Shown here piece by piece: positions 1 through 8,729 of a DNA stretch of 46,070 nucleotides; position 1 is the stretch's first letter; each line of letters opens with the position of its first letter. Both the position numbers and the translations under genes were made by a program. The DNA is from an uncultured Clostridia bacterium (GTDB taxonomy: Bacteria; Bacillota; Clostridia; Oscillospirales; Acutalibacteraceae): the NCBI GenBank assembly GCA_946183365.1, contig CAMHAH010000024.1, positions 1-46,070 on the forward strand. The letters are read 5' to 3'. The notes under the pieces were generated by a model. It did not search any database, was not told where the DNA came from, and saw nothing but the letters and a program-made list of their open reading frames with translations.

Positions 1-79
1 ATGGCATAATATGGGCTTTTATGAAATAATAAAGTTAATTACTTCATTACATTTTTGGAAGAGCAAAAGGAGGCTGGAT

Positions 80-2623
80 ATGAGTATCAAACTATTTGAG
101 CACAATCAGTCTGCCTTTGACTCTGTCCTCGATATGCTTTCCGAGACCGGCAAGGCTGCGGTGGTGCATCCTACCGGCACCGGCAAGTCGTATATCGGCT
201 TCAAGCTGTGCGAGCAGTTTTCTGACAAAAAAGTCTGTTGGCTTTCACCGTCTGAATATATTTATAACACTCAGCTTGATAATTTAAAACGTGATTCTAA
301 CGGATGGCAGCCGAAGAATATCACCTTTTTCACCTACGCCAAGCTCATGCTGTTGACCGACGCGGAACTTGCTGAGATTCGCCCCGACTACATCATCCTC
401 GACGAGTTCCATCGTTGCGGCGCAGAGATGTGGGGCGAGGGCGTGGATCGCCTGCTGTCCCTCTATCCTGACGTGCCGATCCTCGGAATGTCCGCGACGG
501 CGATCCGCTATCTCGACAACCAGCGCAATATGGCGGACGAGCTGTTTGACGGCAACATCGCCTCTGAGATGACACTCGGCGAAGCCATCGTGCGCGGTAT
601 TCTCAATCCGCCAAAGTATGTCATGTCCGTGTTTGCCTATCAGGAGGACTACAAGCGCCTCAAGCGCAGAGTGCGCGGCGCGAAGAATAAAGCTGTCTGC
701 GATTCTGCCGAGAGATACCTTGAAGCCCTGCGGCGCGCATTGGAGAACGCCGATGGTCTGGACAAGATTTTCGACAAGCACATGACTGACCGAAGCGGCA
801 AATACATCGTGTTCTGCTCCAATATTGAGCATCTGCGCGAGATGCGCGGCAAGGTCAGGGAATGGTTCGGGAAGGTCGACTCCAAGCCACATGTTTACAC
901 CGCCTACTCCGAGGACCCGACCACCAATAAAGAATTCATCGACTTTAAGAATGACAACAGCGATCATCTGAAGCTTCTGTTCGCCATTGATATGCTCAAC
1001 GAGGGCATTCATGTAGACGACATCAGCGGCGTGATCCTGTTCCGCCCAACGGTCTCTCCGATCATCTACAAACAGCAGATCGGGCGCGCTCTGGCGGCTG
1101 GCAAGAACAATGTGCCGGTCATCTTCGATATCGTCAACAACATCGAGAATCTGTACTCCATCGGCACCATCCAACAGGAGATGCAGGTCGCGATCAGTTA
1201 TTACCGCTCGCTGGGCGAGAGTAGCATGATCGTCAACGACCGTTTTGAGGTCATCGACGAGGTGCGCGAGGCGAAGGAGCTGTTCGATCAGCTCAACGAT
1301 ACCCTCACCGCCTCGTGGGATGTGATGTATCACTACGCGGTCGAGTATTACAAAACCTACGGCAATCTTGAAGTGCCTAGAAGATATAAAACCGACGACG
1401 GCTATTCGCTGGGCAACTGGATCTTTACCCAGCGCAAGGTCTACGCCGGAGAGAGCTACGGCAATCTGTCTGAGGACAGGATCAAGAAACTCGAATCTAT
1501 CGGCATGTTGTGGAACTCCGTGCGAGATCTCTCATGGCAACGGTACTACACTGCCGTACAGGAGTATTACACCGCGAACGGCGATCTGAAAGTCCCGGCG
1601 ACCTATGTGACTGACAGCGGCGTCTGTCTCGGCTCGTGGATATCCAACCTGCGTACCTACCGCAAGAACGGCAGTCAGCAGAGTTATCTGACCCCCGACC
1701 GAATTGTTCAATTGGACGCGATCGGCATGATCTGGGATGTCCATGATTATACATGGCAACGCAACTATGCCGCTGCATTGGAATACCATCGAAAGCATGG
1801 CAGCCTGAAAATGCCAAAGGGTTATGTGACCGAGGACGGCATTCGACTGCACCTGTGGCTCCAAAATATGCGCGCCGCCTATCGTCGACATGATAAGTCA
1901 TACCACTTATCGGATGAACAGATTCGTTTACTCAGCGAACTCGGCATGGTGTGGCAAAACAACCACGACGCTGCGTGGGAAAAGGGATACGCTCACGCAA
2001 AGGCATATTACGACAGCAATGGCAACTTGGATGTGCCGACATCCTATAAATCCGACGACGGCTTCAAGCTCGGCGGCTGGATATCTAATCAGCGAGAGAA
2101 GTATACCACCGGTACGATGAAGCAAGAGCGTCTCGACAGACTCAACGTCATCGGAATGGTATGGCAAAGACCCGATCCGTGGGAAGAACGCTTTGCGTTG
2201 GCGGAGCAGTATTACCGCGAACACGGAGATCTGGAGATTCCGTCACAGTATACGGTCAGCGGTATCTGGCTCGCTAAATGGCTCGACGAACAGCGTCAGA
2301 TCAAAAACGGAAGGCGCAAGGGCAAATCCCTCACCGACGAACAGATCGCAAGGCTCGATTCCATCGGTATGCGCTGGGAGAAGAAAGAAGAAGTTAAATG
2401 GCGCGAGCAGTTCGAGGACGCAAGAGCTTTTCGCGACAGTCACGGCCATTTGGATATTCCGATTGATTACGTTTCACCTCGCGGCACAAAAACAGCGGTA
2501 TGGCTGAAACGGCAAAGGGAGCTGTATCGCAACGGCAAACTCAGCTCTAGCAGAGAGGAGCAGCTTCGCTCTATCAACTTTGATTTCAGCATGAGAACCT
2601 ACAAGACGCGGATAGCTGGGTAA
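80..2623 (+). CDS. DEAD/DEAH-type helicase with six helicase-associated (HA) repeats
   Basis: Superfamily 2 helicase of about 847 residues, predicted to be an ATP-driven nucleic-acid motor. The Walker A motif HPTGTGKS is at about residues 30-37, the Walker B/DEAD-box variant DEFH at 108-111, and a SAT motif follows in GMSATAIR. A C-terminal helicase lobe runs to about residue 400. Six tandem helicase-associated repeats of about 65-70 residues follow, each with an aromatic Y/F, GxLxxP, a Tyr, and W(I/L)xxQR pattern. The ATG at 80 is chosen because AAAGGAGG lies just upstream (66-73); an upstream in-frame ATG at 11 lacks such a site. HA-repeat helicases are common accessory genes in clostridia and actinobacteria, and their substrate is not settled. 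A small gene follows 12 bases downstream. Its link to the polysaccharide locus is unclear; it may belong to the island backbone. Confidence 0.85.
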   Translation: MSIKLFEHNQSAFDSVLDMLSETGKAAVVHPTGTGKSYIGFKLCEQFSDKKVCWLSPSEYIYNTQLDNLKRDSNGWQPKNITFFTYAKLMLLTDAELAEIRPDYIILDEFHRCGAEMWGEGVDRLLSLYPDVPILGMSATAIRYLDNQRNMADELFDGNIASEMTLGEAIVRGILNPPKYVMSVFAYQEDYKRLKRRVRGAKNKAVCDSAERYLEALRRALENADGLDKIFDKHMTDRSGKYIVFCSNIEHLREMRGKVREWFGKVDSKPHVYTAYSEDPTTNKEFIDFKNDNSDHLKLLFAIDMLNEGIHVDDISGVILFRPTVSPIIYKQQIGRALAAGKNNVPVIFDIVNNIENLYSIGTIQQEMQVAISYYRSLGESSMIVNDRFEVIDEVREAKELFDQLNDTLTASWDVMYHYAVEYYKTYGNLEVPRRYKTDDGYSLGNWIFTQRKVYAGESYGNLSEDRIKKLESIGMLWNSVRDLSWQRYYTAVQEYYTANGDLKVPATYVTDSGVCLGSWISNLRTYRKNGSQQSYLTPDRIVQLDAIGMIWDVHDYTWQRNYAAALEYHRKHGSLKMPKGYVTEDGIRLHLWLQNMRAAYRRHDKSYHLSDEQIRLLSELGMVWQNNHDAAWEKGYAHAKAYYDSNGNLDVPTSYKSDDGFKLGGWISNQREKYTTGTMKQERLDRLNVIGMVWQRPDPWEERFALAEQYYREHGDLEIPSQYTVSGIWLAKWLDEQRQIKNGRRKGKSLTDEQIARLDSIGMRWEKKEEVKWREQFEDARAFRDSHGHLDIPIDYVSPRGTKTAVWLKRQRELYRNGKLSSSREEQLRSINFDFSMRTYKTRIAG

Positions 2624-2635
2624 ACGGAGGAAACA

Positions 2636-2875
2636 ATGTCATTTTATTTGGATAACGAAGTCAGAAAAATCACGTCGCCTATCATTCTGCGTGTTGGTGA
2701 ACGGGAAATAAACTTTGAGAACGGCGAGGCATTATCTGAGCATTGCCTTGAAAAGAGATATGCCATCGATGCAATTACAGCACAGGATAACCGAATTGTC
2801 ATTACCTTAAAGGACGGTGTGACTAGCCCCAATCCGGACGGTATTCGTCACACAGATATGGGAATTGCACACTAA
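2636..2875 (+). CDS. small hypothetical protein
   Basis: This is an unrecognised 79-residue protein. It starts at an ATG with a good GGAGG site (2625-2629) and lies 12 bases after the helicase stop, so the two are probably cotranscribed. The N-terminal 60 residues alternate hydrophobic and charged positions in a way that suggests a small beta-rich fold. The C-terminus, rich in Pro, Asp, His and Gly, looks unstructured. There are no membrane segments, cysteines or catalytic motifs. It could be a helicase partner or a stand-alone accessory protein. The next gene starts 26 bases downstream. Confidence 0.6.
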   Translation: MSFYLDNEVRKITSPIILRVGEREINFENGEALSEHCLEKRYAIDAITAQDNRIVITLKDGVTSPNPDGIRHTDMGIAH

Positions 2876-2901
2876 TAGATCATAAACAGGTTGAGTGAAC
2901 T

Positions 2902-3537
2902 ATGTACGAGCATTTTTGGAAACGACTGATCGATATTGTGCTATCCACCATAGGAATCATCATTGCGACGATTCCTATGTGTATTGTTGCGCTCATTATC
3001 AAGGTCGATTCCCCCGGGCCGATATTTTTTAAGCAAAAGCGAGTTGGAATACATAAAAAGAACTTTACCATATTAAAATTTCGTTCTATGCCCGTAACCG
3101 TCCCACATGATACACCGACCCACCAGTTCAGAGCGGAAGATATGCTGTCAAAGTGGCAGCACTTTATGCGAAAATCGTCCATCGACGAGCTGCCCCAGCT
3201 CTTTTGCATTTGGATCGGTTCCATGAGCATTGTCGGTCCTCGCCCTGCATTGTGGAATCAGGATGATCTTGTAGCCGAACGCGACAAGTACGGCGCGAAT
3301 GATATAAAGCCCGGACTTACCGGTTGGGCGCAGATCAACGGACGCGATGAGCTGGAGATCCCGGTCAAAGCAAAACTTGATGGTGATTATACAAAAAAGT
3401 TGAAACAAGGCGGCTTCAAAGCATTTGGCTTTGACGTTCGATGTTTCTTTGGTTCTATCTTTAGTGTTCTCAGGAGCGACGGTGTTGTCGAAGGCGGCAC
3501 CGGCGAGCTTCATAAAGCAGAAAAGAATACAGATTAA
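2902..3537 (+). CDS. initiating sugar-phosphate transferase (bacterial sugar transferase family)
   Basis: Small monotopic phosphoglycosyl transferase of 211 residues. It is expected to move a sugar phosphate from a UDP-sugar to undecaprenyl phosphate and so start repeat-unit assembly on the inner face of the membrane. One hydrophobic segment (about residues 9-33) precedes the family signature SPGPIFFKQKRVG, then KFRSM, DELPQL, VGPRP and KPGLTGWAQINGRDE. Its length matches the short PglC/EpsL-type enzymes rather than the long WbaP/WcaJ type with extra N-terminal helices. It is the first gene of the polysaccharide locus and is closely followed by glycosyltransferases. The sugar is not readable from sequence. 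FucNAc or a related amino sugar is possible, given CapE/F/G further on. Confidence 0.9.
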   Translation: MYEHFWKRLIDIVLSTIGIIIATIPMCIVALIIKVDSPGPIFFKQKRVGIHKKNFTILKFRSMPVTVPHDTPTHQFRAEDMLSKWQHFMRKSSIDELPQLFCIWIGSMSIVGPRPALWNQDDLVAERDKYGANDIKPGLTGWAQINGRDELEIPVKAKLDGDYTKKLKQGGFKAFGFDVRCFFGSIFSVLRSDGVVEGGTGELHKAEKNTD

Positions 3538-3547
3538 CGGTGCCATC

Positions 3548-4732
3548 ATGAAGATATTAGTCATTTGTCAGCATTATGCCCCGGAGCCGTTTCGCATTTC
3601 GGATATCTGTGAAGGATTACTGAAGCGCGGACATGAGGTCACCGTCGTTACCGGTGTGCCGAATTATCCCGAAGGCGAGATATATAAAGGGTATGAGAAT
3701 GGAGAGCACCGTGATGAGATCATCAACGGCGTTCACGTTTACCGTACAGATACCCATCCCCGTAAGACGGGTGCGGTGCACCGCTTCATGAATTACTACA
3801 GCTTTTCCCGTTCATCAACGAAGTTTGTAAAAACGCTTCCTGATGATTATGATATTGTTTTCGTTAACCAGCTTTCTCCCGTTATGATGGCTCAGGCGGG
3901 ACTAAAATACGCTGAGATGCACCATAAACCTTGTGCGCTTTACTGCCTTGATTTGTGGCCTGAGAGCCTGATCGCAGGCGGTATCAAAAAGGGATCTGCC
4001 ATATATCGCTATTATCACCGCGTTTCCGAAAAGATCTATCGCGCGGTAGATAGGATTCTGATCACCTCCCGTTCTTTCTCGGATTATTTTGAGAAAGAAT
4101 TTGAAATAGATAAGACAAAAGTGGAATACCTTCCGCAGTATGCCGAGAAACTTTTCGATGATATTCCGCAGAAAGATCCAGATGAAACCATTGATCTGAT
4201 GTTTGCCGGTAATATCGGGTCTGCGCAGAGTGTCATCACGATCGTGAAAGCAGCAGAGATTCTGAAGGACGAGCGTGTCCGATTTCACATCGTCGGTTCG
4301 GGTGTTGAACTGGACAAATTGCAAAGCTATGCCGACGAGCATCAGCTTGTGAATGTGACTTTCCACGGCAGAAAGCCGATCGAGGAAATGCCGAAGTATT
4401 ACGGCATGGCGGACGCGATGCTGCTGACGCTTGAAGCCGATCCTGTATTGAGCCTGACCCTTCCGGGAAAGTTGCAGTCCTATATGACGGCTGGTAAACC
4501 CGTCATCGGCGCGATTAATGGTGAAGCAAAAAGTGTGATTGATGCGTCAGGCTGCGGCTTCTGCGGCGAAGCGGAAAACGAGAAGGAGCTCGCTGAGAAC
4601 ATCCGACGGTTTATTGCTTGTAATGATAAGGCGACTCTTTCCGAGAACGCTCGTACGTATTACGATCATCATTTTTCTAAAGAAAGTTTTATGAACAAGC
4701 TAGAGTGGATACTCGAACAATCTATCAGTTGA
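3548..4732 (+). CDS. glycosyltransferase family 4 (WbuB-like)
   Basis: A 394-residue GT-B fold glycosyltransferase. The chosen ATG (3548) lies 10 bases after the preceding stop and gives the typical N-terminus MKILVICQHYAPEPFRISD. A longer reading from 3425 would overlap the previous gene and adds unrelated residues. The GT4 C-terminal nucleotide-sugar half shows LMFAGNIGSAQ, FHGRKPIEEMPKYYGMADAMLL and LPGKLQSYMTAGKPVIGAINGE. This layout resembles WbuB-type enzymes that often follow FucNAc synthesis in other clusters, so a FucNAc transferase role is a reasonable inference but not shown. It is probably translationally coupled to its neighbours. Confidence 0.85.
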   Translation: MKILVICQHYAPEPFRISDICEGLLKRGHEVTVVTGVPNYPEGEIYKGYENGEHRDEIINGVHVYRTDTHPRKTGAVHRFMNYYSFSRSSTKFVKTLPDDYDIVFVNQLSPVMMAQAGLKYAEMHHKPCALYCLDLWPESLIAGGIKKGSAIYRYYHRVSEKIYRAVDRILITSRSFSDYFEKEFEIDKTKVEYLPQYAEKLFDDIPQKDPDETIDLMFAGNIGSAQSVITIVKAAEILKDERVRFHIVGSGVELDKLQSYADEHQLVNVTFHGRKPIEEMPKYYGMADAMLLTLEADPVLSLTLPGKLQSYMTAGKPVIGAINGEAKSVIDASGCGFCGEAENEKELAENIRRFIACNDKATLSENARTYYDHHFSKESFMNKLEWILEQSIS

Positions 4733-4733
4733 T

Positions 4734-5807
4734 ATGAGAATCTTAGTATATGACGTAGCCGCAGAGGACGGCGGCGGACTTTTCGTATTGAAGAACTTCT
4801 ACAGGGAAGTCCTCGCAAAAGACAATAAGGATATCGAGTGGATCTTTATGGTATCCACCGACGAGATCGCGGAAACGGACAAGGTTCGTATTCTGCGGTA
4901 TCCTCAGGTCAAGAACTCGTGGAAAGCTCGCCTAAAGTTTGAGTATCTTCAACTTCCGAAGATCGTCAAAGTGCTTGATCCCGATCTGGTGATCTCGCTC
5001 CAGAATATGCCGATCAGGCGTTGTAAGGTACGCCAATTCGTCTATCTTCACCAGTCGCTGCAGTATTGCCCGAAGAAGTTCTCTCTGTTGAAAGGCGAGG
5101 AACGCGGTCTGGCGATCCGACAGAAGTTTATCTCTTTGCTTATCAAGAACGCCATGCCGAAGGCGGAGCACATTTTTGTCCAGACACAATGGATCAAGGA
5201 CGCGACCGTCAAGTGGCTCAGGCGTGATGAAAAAGAGATCACCATCGTACCGGTTCGGGTCAATACGGACGGTATCAGTATCAAAGAATATGCCGGCGCT
5301 GAAAGCAGGACTTTTTTCTATCCTGCCAGAGCCGAGATATATAAGAATCACAGCCTGATCGTGGAAGCGTGCAGGATCCTGAGAGATTGGGGATTCAACG
5401 ATTATCGTGTTCTGCTGACGATGCAGTCTGAGGAGAATTCATATGCTAAAAGGATTGCTGAATCTGCCAAAGGCTTGCCTGTCTCTTATATCGGAGCTGT
5501 GAGCTATGAAGAGATCTGGGATATCTACAGCCGCACTATTCTGCTTTTCCCGTCTTATCTCGAAACCTGCGGTCTTCCGATGCTGGAAGCGCGCAGGGCA
5601 GGCGCACTAATCCTCGCCTCGGACATGCCTTTCTCCCATGAAGCGCTGGACGGTTATTCGAACGCCGCCTTCTTTGGTATCAACGATCCCGAAAAGCTGG
5701 CGGAGCTGATGCGGAAATGTATCGAAAAGCCTTCGTATCATAAAACAGCAGAGAAAGATGACAAAAAGTCCGGGAGCCTTCTTTACTGTATGATGAAGAT
5801 GATATAG
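4734..5807 (+). CDS. glycosyltransferase family 4
   Basis: A 357-residue GT4 glycosyltransferase. It begins one base after the upstream stop (TGA T ATG), indicating translational coupling. The N-terminus MRILVYDVAAEDGGGLFVL carries the Gly-rich acceptor-side loop. The C-terminal half carries the E-x7-E type motif in LETCGLPMLEARRAGALILASD, which binds the nucleotide-sugar donor. The last 20 residues are basic and polar and are not typical of the family, so the C-terminus may have been reshaped. Donor and acceptor sugars cannot be read from the sequence. It is expected to act at the cytoplasmic face on a lipid-linked glycan. Confidence 0.85.
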   Translation: MRILVYDVAAEDGGGLFVLKNFYREVLAKDNKDIEWIFMVSTDEIAETDKVRILRYPQVKNSWKARLKFEYLQLPKIVKVLDPDLVISLQNMPIRRCKVRQFVYLHQSLQYCPKKFSLLKGEERGLAIRQKFISLLIKNAMPKAEHIFVQTQWIKDATVKWLRRDEKEITIVPVRVNTDGISIKEYAGAESRTFFYPARAEIYKNHSLIVEACRILRDWGFNDYRVLLTMQSEENSYAKRIAESAKGLPVSYIGAVSYEEIWDIYSRTILLFPSYLETCGLPMLEARRAGALILASDMPFSHEALDGYSNAAFFGINDPEKLAELMRKCIEKPSYHKTAEKDDKKSGSLLYCMMKMI

Positions 5808-5808
5808 C

Positions 5809-6915
5809 ATGAAAGTTTTGTTTGTCACCAACGTTCCCTCGCCTTACCGTGTAAAGTTCTTTAACGAGCTTGGTAAGTGTTGCGAACTGACGGTCCTCTT
5901 TGAAAAGAAAACCTCCGACGAGAGGGACGCCTCATGGAAGGAATATTCCTTTGATACCTTTAATGGAGTCTTCCTGAACGGCAAGTCCATTTCAGTCGAT
6001 ATGGCGTATTGTCCGGAGGTTGTCAGCTATGTGAAGGAGCAAAAATGGGATGCTGTGATCTGCTCCGATTTCCTCTCTCCCACAGGCATGAAGCTGACCG
6101 GATACCTTAAACGTCGGCATATCCCTTATATACTGGAAAGCGACGGCGGATTTGCAAGCCCCGACAGTTTTCTAAAAAAAGCCTTAAAAAAGAAGGCAAT
6201 CGGCGGCGCTGACTTCTATCTCAGCACCGGAAAGAGCCATGATGACTATTACGCTTCTTACGGCGCTCCGAGGGATAAGATCATCCGATATCCGTTTTCG
6301 TCTGTCAGCGAAAAGGAAATCCTGTCTGCTCCTGTAAGCGCAGAGGACAAGAAAGCGCTGAGAGAGAAGCTTGGTATCACAGAACAACAGGCGATCCTCG
6401 CCGTGGGACAGTTCATCCCGCGGAAAGGTTTTGATACATTGCTGAACGCGGCAAAATACATATCCAATGAAGTCGGTATCTATTTCGTCGGCGGTAGCCC
6501 TACAGAGGAATATGTTCAGCTGAAGGAACAGTATCATCTGGATAACGTCCATTTCGTCGGTTTTAAGAAGCCCGATGAACTGAAGAAATATTATATGGCG
6601 GCAAATGTGTTTGTACTGCCGACCCGCGAGGATATTTGGGGGTTGGTCATCAATGAGGCGATGGCTTTTGGACTGCCGATCGTGACGACGGATCGTTGTC
6701 TGGCGGGCGTCGAGCTGGTCAAAGACGGAGAGAATGGTTTTATCGTCCCTGTCGAAGACAGTGAGGCCTTGGCGGACTCGATGAACAGAATTCTATCCGA
6801 CAGCGAGTTGATTCGTCTGATGAGTGAAAATAACCTGAAAAAGGCTCACGATCACACGATTGAGAGCATGGTAAAAGCGCATATTCAGATATTTGAGAAC
6901 ACCGAAAGGAACTAA
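5809..6915 (+). CDS. glycosyltransferase family 4
   Basis: A 368-residue GT-B glycosyltransferase starting one base after the previous stop. The N-terminus MKVLFVTNVPSPYRVKFFNELG is typical of GT4 enzymes acting in repeat-unit assembly. The donor half has AVGQFIPRKGFDTLLNAA, HFVGFKKPDELKKYYMAA and the E-x7-E region REDIWGLVINEAMAFGLP. Length and motif order are normal and no lesion is visible. It forms a coupled run with the GT genes before it and the polymerase-like gene after it. Its sugar specificity is unknown. Confidence 0.87.
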   Translation: MKVLFVTNVPSPYRVKFFNELGKCCELTVLFEKKTSDERDASWKEYSFDTFNGVFLNGKSISVDMAYCPEVVSYVKEQKWDAVICSDFLSPTGMKLTGYLKRRHIPYILESDGGFASPDSFLKKALKKKAIGGADFYLSTGKSHDDYYASYGAPRDKIIRYPFSSVSEKEILSAPVSAEDKKALREKLGITEQQAILAVGQFIPRKGFDTLLNAAKYISNEVGIYFVGGSPTEEYVQLKEQYHLDNVHFVGFKKPDELKKYYMAANVFVLPTREDIWGLVINEAMAFGLPIVTTDRCLAGVELVKDGENGFIVPVEDSEALADSMNRILSDSELIRLMSENNLKKAHDHTIESMVKAHIQIFENTERN

Positions 6916-6924
6916 TGCATCAGC

Positions 6925-8217
6925 ATGAAGGTCGAGACAACAAAAAGAGAAATTGAATATGTTGCGATCGGCTTTTTGCTCAGTATGGTTCACTGGGGCG
7001 TTTGCATGGTTTATTTTGCCGCTCTGCTATTCTTCCTGAGACAGGGTACCATCGGTGCAATCAAAGCCTTGTTGATTATGACGACCCGTGGAATCCTCAG
7101 CTCGGCGGTCAGCTCTAATCTTGCAGGACCTGCACAAATGGAAAAGTGGGTGCTGATATTCATTTTTTCGGCGTATATTTTACTGAATAAAGATCGTCCG
7201 CAAAAGTCGGTCGTTGTATCCAACGCCCAGCTTTTGGTGATCGTGTTCATGCTGTATAACATCGTGACCGCGTCATTTGCAAGTAGCTATCCGGTCGTCT
7301 CGATGTTCAAGTCGATATCCTACGCTGTGCCGTTCTGCGCGGTCATGCTGGGAGCAAGCCTGACGAGCCCCAAATTCGATTGGATTAACTACTTGTTCTG
7401 GCTGATGACGCCTGTAATGGCGGTCAGTGTGATCACCATTCCGTTTGGACAGTTCAAACTTGTCAATGAGAGTTTTCAAGGAGTTCTTAACCACCCGAAC
7501 CTGTTCGGTATCGTCGGAGCGATGTATATTGTGCTGGCACTTTACAACATGATGAACAATCCCGAGAGAACACATTGGTTCATATTTGCCATGATTGCCG
7601 CGACCTTTGTGATGATCTATCTTTCCGAATCCAGAACGGGTATGTTCACAGCGCTGATCATGCTACTGATTTACTTTATCTCTATTCCGAATACGCAGAA
7701 GACCAGAGTGTTGATCGGTATATTCGGTATTGTTTTGATAGCAGGGATCCTTTTCCTGATGAAGCCGAGTATCTTTGCGGATCTAACTTCTCAGATCGAG
7801 AAGTTTATTGAAAAACGTGAGAATACAGAAATCATGGATTCCCGAGAGCAATTGATCGCAAATTCGATGGCGAAGTTCCACGCTAATGAGTGGACGGGCT
7901 CCGGATTCGGAACACCTTTTGTTCCGGGCAAGTTTGACTATAGCTTTTCGTTAGATATCACTAATGAAACCGGCAACCTGCCGACAGCTCTGCTGGGAGA
8001 TTGCGGCATCATCGGCAACATCATCTTCTACGGCTATATGCTGTATATTCTTGTTCATACGAAAAGCAAGAATTGGGTGCTGTTTTTCCTGCCCATCGTT
8101 GTGTCGTTCGGAGAACAGGCGTTCTTTGCTACCAATAATATTGCGATCTATTACTATCTATTCTATGGCATTTGTTTATCCGATTCAAAAGCGGGAGATG
8201 AATTAAAAATTGAGTAG
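6925..8217 (+). CDS. O-antigen ligase/polymerase-like membrane protein (Wzy-like)
   Basis: A 430-residue polytopic membrane protein with about 11-12 hydrophobic segments and one large loop (about residues 285-350) containing FVPGKFDYSFSLDITNETGN. The short motif NHPNLFGIV in mid-sequence and SESRTGMFTALIMLLIYFI are typical of the O-antigen ligase/Wzy superfamily (PF04932-like). It should polymerise or ligate lipid-linked glycan outside the membrane. A Wzy normally works with a Wzx flippase; here the only exporter visible is an ABC system (15496-17664), which is an odd pairing. The next gene overlaps its end by 8 bases. Confidence 0.8.
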   Translation: MKVETTKREIEYVAIGFLLSMVHWGVCMVYFAALLFFLRQGTIGAIKALLIMTTRGILSSAVSSNLAGPAQMEKWVLIFIFSAYILLNKDRPQKSVVVSNAQLLVIVFMLYNIVTASFASSYPVVSMFKSISYAVPFCAVMLGASLTSPKFDWINYLFWLMTPVMAVSVITIPFGQFKLVNESFQGVLNHPNLFGIVGAMYIVLALYNMMNNPERTHWFIFAMIAATFVMIYLSESRTGMFTALIMLLIYFISIPNTQKTRVLIGIFGIVLIAGILFLMKPSIFADLTSQIEKFIEKRENTEIMDSREQLIANSMAKFHANEWTGSGFGTPFVPGKFDYSFSLDITNETGNLPTALLGDCGIIGNIIFYGYMLYILVHTKSKNWVLFFLPIVVSFGEQAFFATNNIAIYYYLFYGICLSDSKAGDELKIE

Positions 8218-8722
8218 CTTCGCTTCCAGAATAAAACGAACTTTTTTCCGAGGTTTGTCGAATCATCTTTTTTGCGGGACACATTTTTTTGCTGTAAAAC
8301 GTGCTTTGTTGACGGCATCCGGACTGAGGATTGGAAATAACACTAAGATTGTTGGGCCAATTCATTTCGGAAATGCTTCTGATATTTCAATAGGCGAAGG
8401 TTGCTGGATAGGTAAGAACCTGAGCATTCATGGAGATGGCAAAGTCGTTATTGGTGATCGCTGTGATCTTGCACCGGACGTCAGCATTCTGACAGGATCG
8501 CATCGGATAGGAGATCCGTCACGAAGAGCAGGAGAGGGTATTTCTTTTTCTATTACTGTAGGAGATGGCTGCTGGATCGGATCCGGAGCAAGAATAACCG
8601 GGCATACGGATATAGGAACAGGCTCTGTTATAGGCGCTTGTGCGCTGGTGAATAAGAGCATTCAGCCTAACGTAGTTGTCGCGGGCGTTCCCGCAAAAAT
8701 CATCAGAGAATTGGAAATATAG
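8210..8722 (+). CDS. left-handed beta-helix acyltransferase (hexapeptide repeat)
   Basis: A 170-residue acyltransferase of the LbH family, expected to O-acetylate a sugar from acetyl-CoA. The start is the TTG at 8210, with GGGAGATG upstream (8193-8200); no better start exists and the gene overlaps the preceding stop by 8 bases. Hexapeptide repeats (I/V-G-x-x-x-x) run from about residue 45 to 155: IGNNTKIVGPIHFG, IGEGCWIGKNLSIHG, VGDGCWIGSGARITG. It ends with the usual GVPAKIIRE tail. A likely catalytic His is in GSHRIGD (about residue 97). Together with a second acetyltransferase at 12995 it suggests an acetylated polysaccharide. Confidence 0.88.
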   Translation: MSSFASRIKRTFFRGLSNHLFCGTHFFAVKRALLTASGLRIGNNTKIVGPIHFGNASDISIGEGCWIGKNLSIHGDGKVVIGDRCDLAPDVSILTGSHRIGDPSRRAGEGISFSITVGDGCWIGSGARITGHTDIGTGSVIGACALVNKSIQPNVVVAGVPAKIIRELEI

Positions 8723-8729
8723 GTTTTTT

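Noticed and set aside
284..1333. 349-codon open frame on the minus strand inside the helicase gene
   Set aside because: It is a mirror of a GC-richer coding frame, has no ribosome site or known motif, and the plus-strand helicase is certain.
3425..3547. 41-codon upstream extension of the first glycosyltransferase
   Set aside because: It overlaps the sugar-phosphate transferase gene and is not GT-like; the family start is the ATG at 3548.
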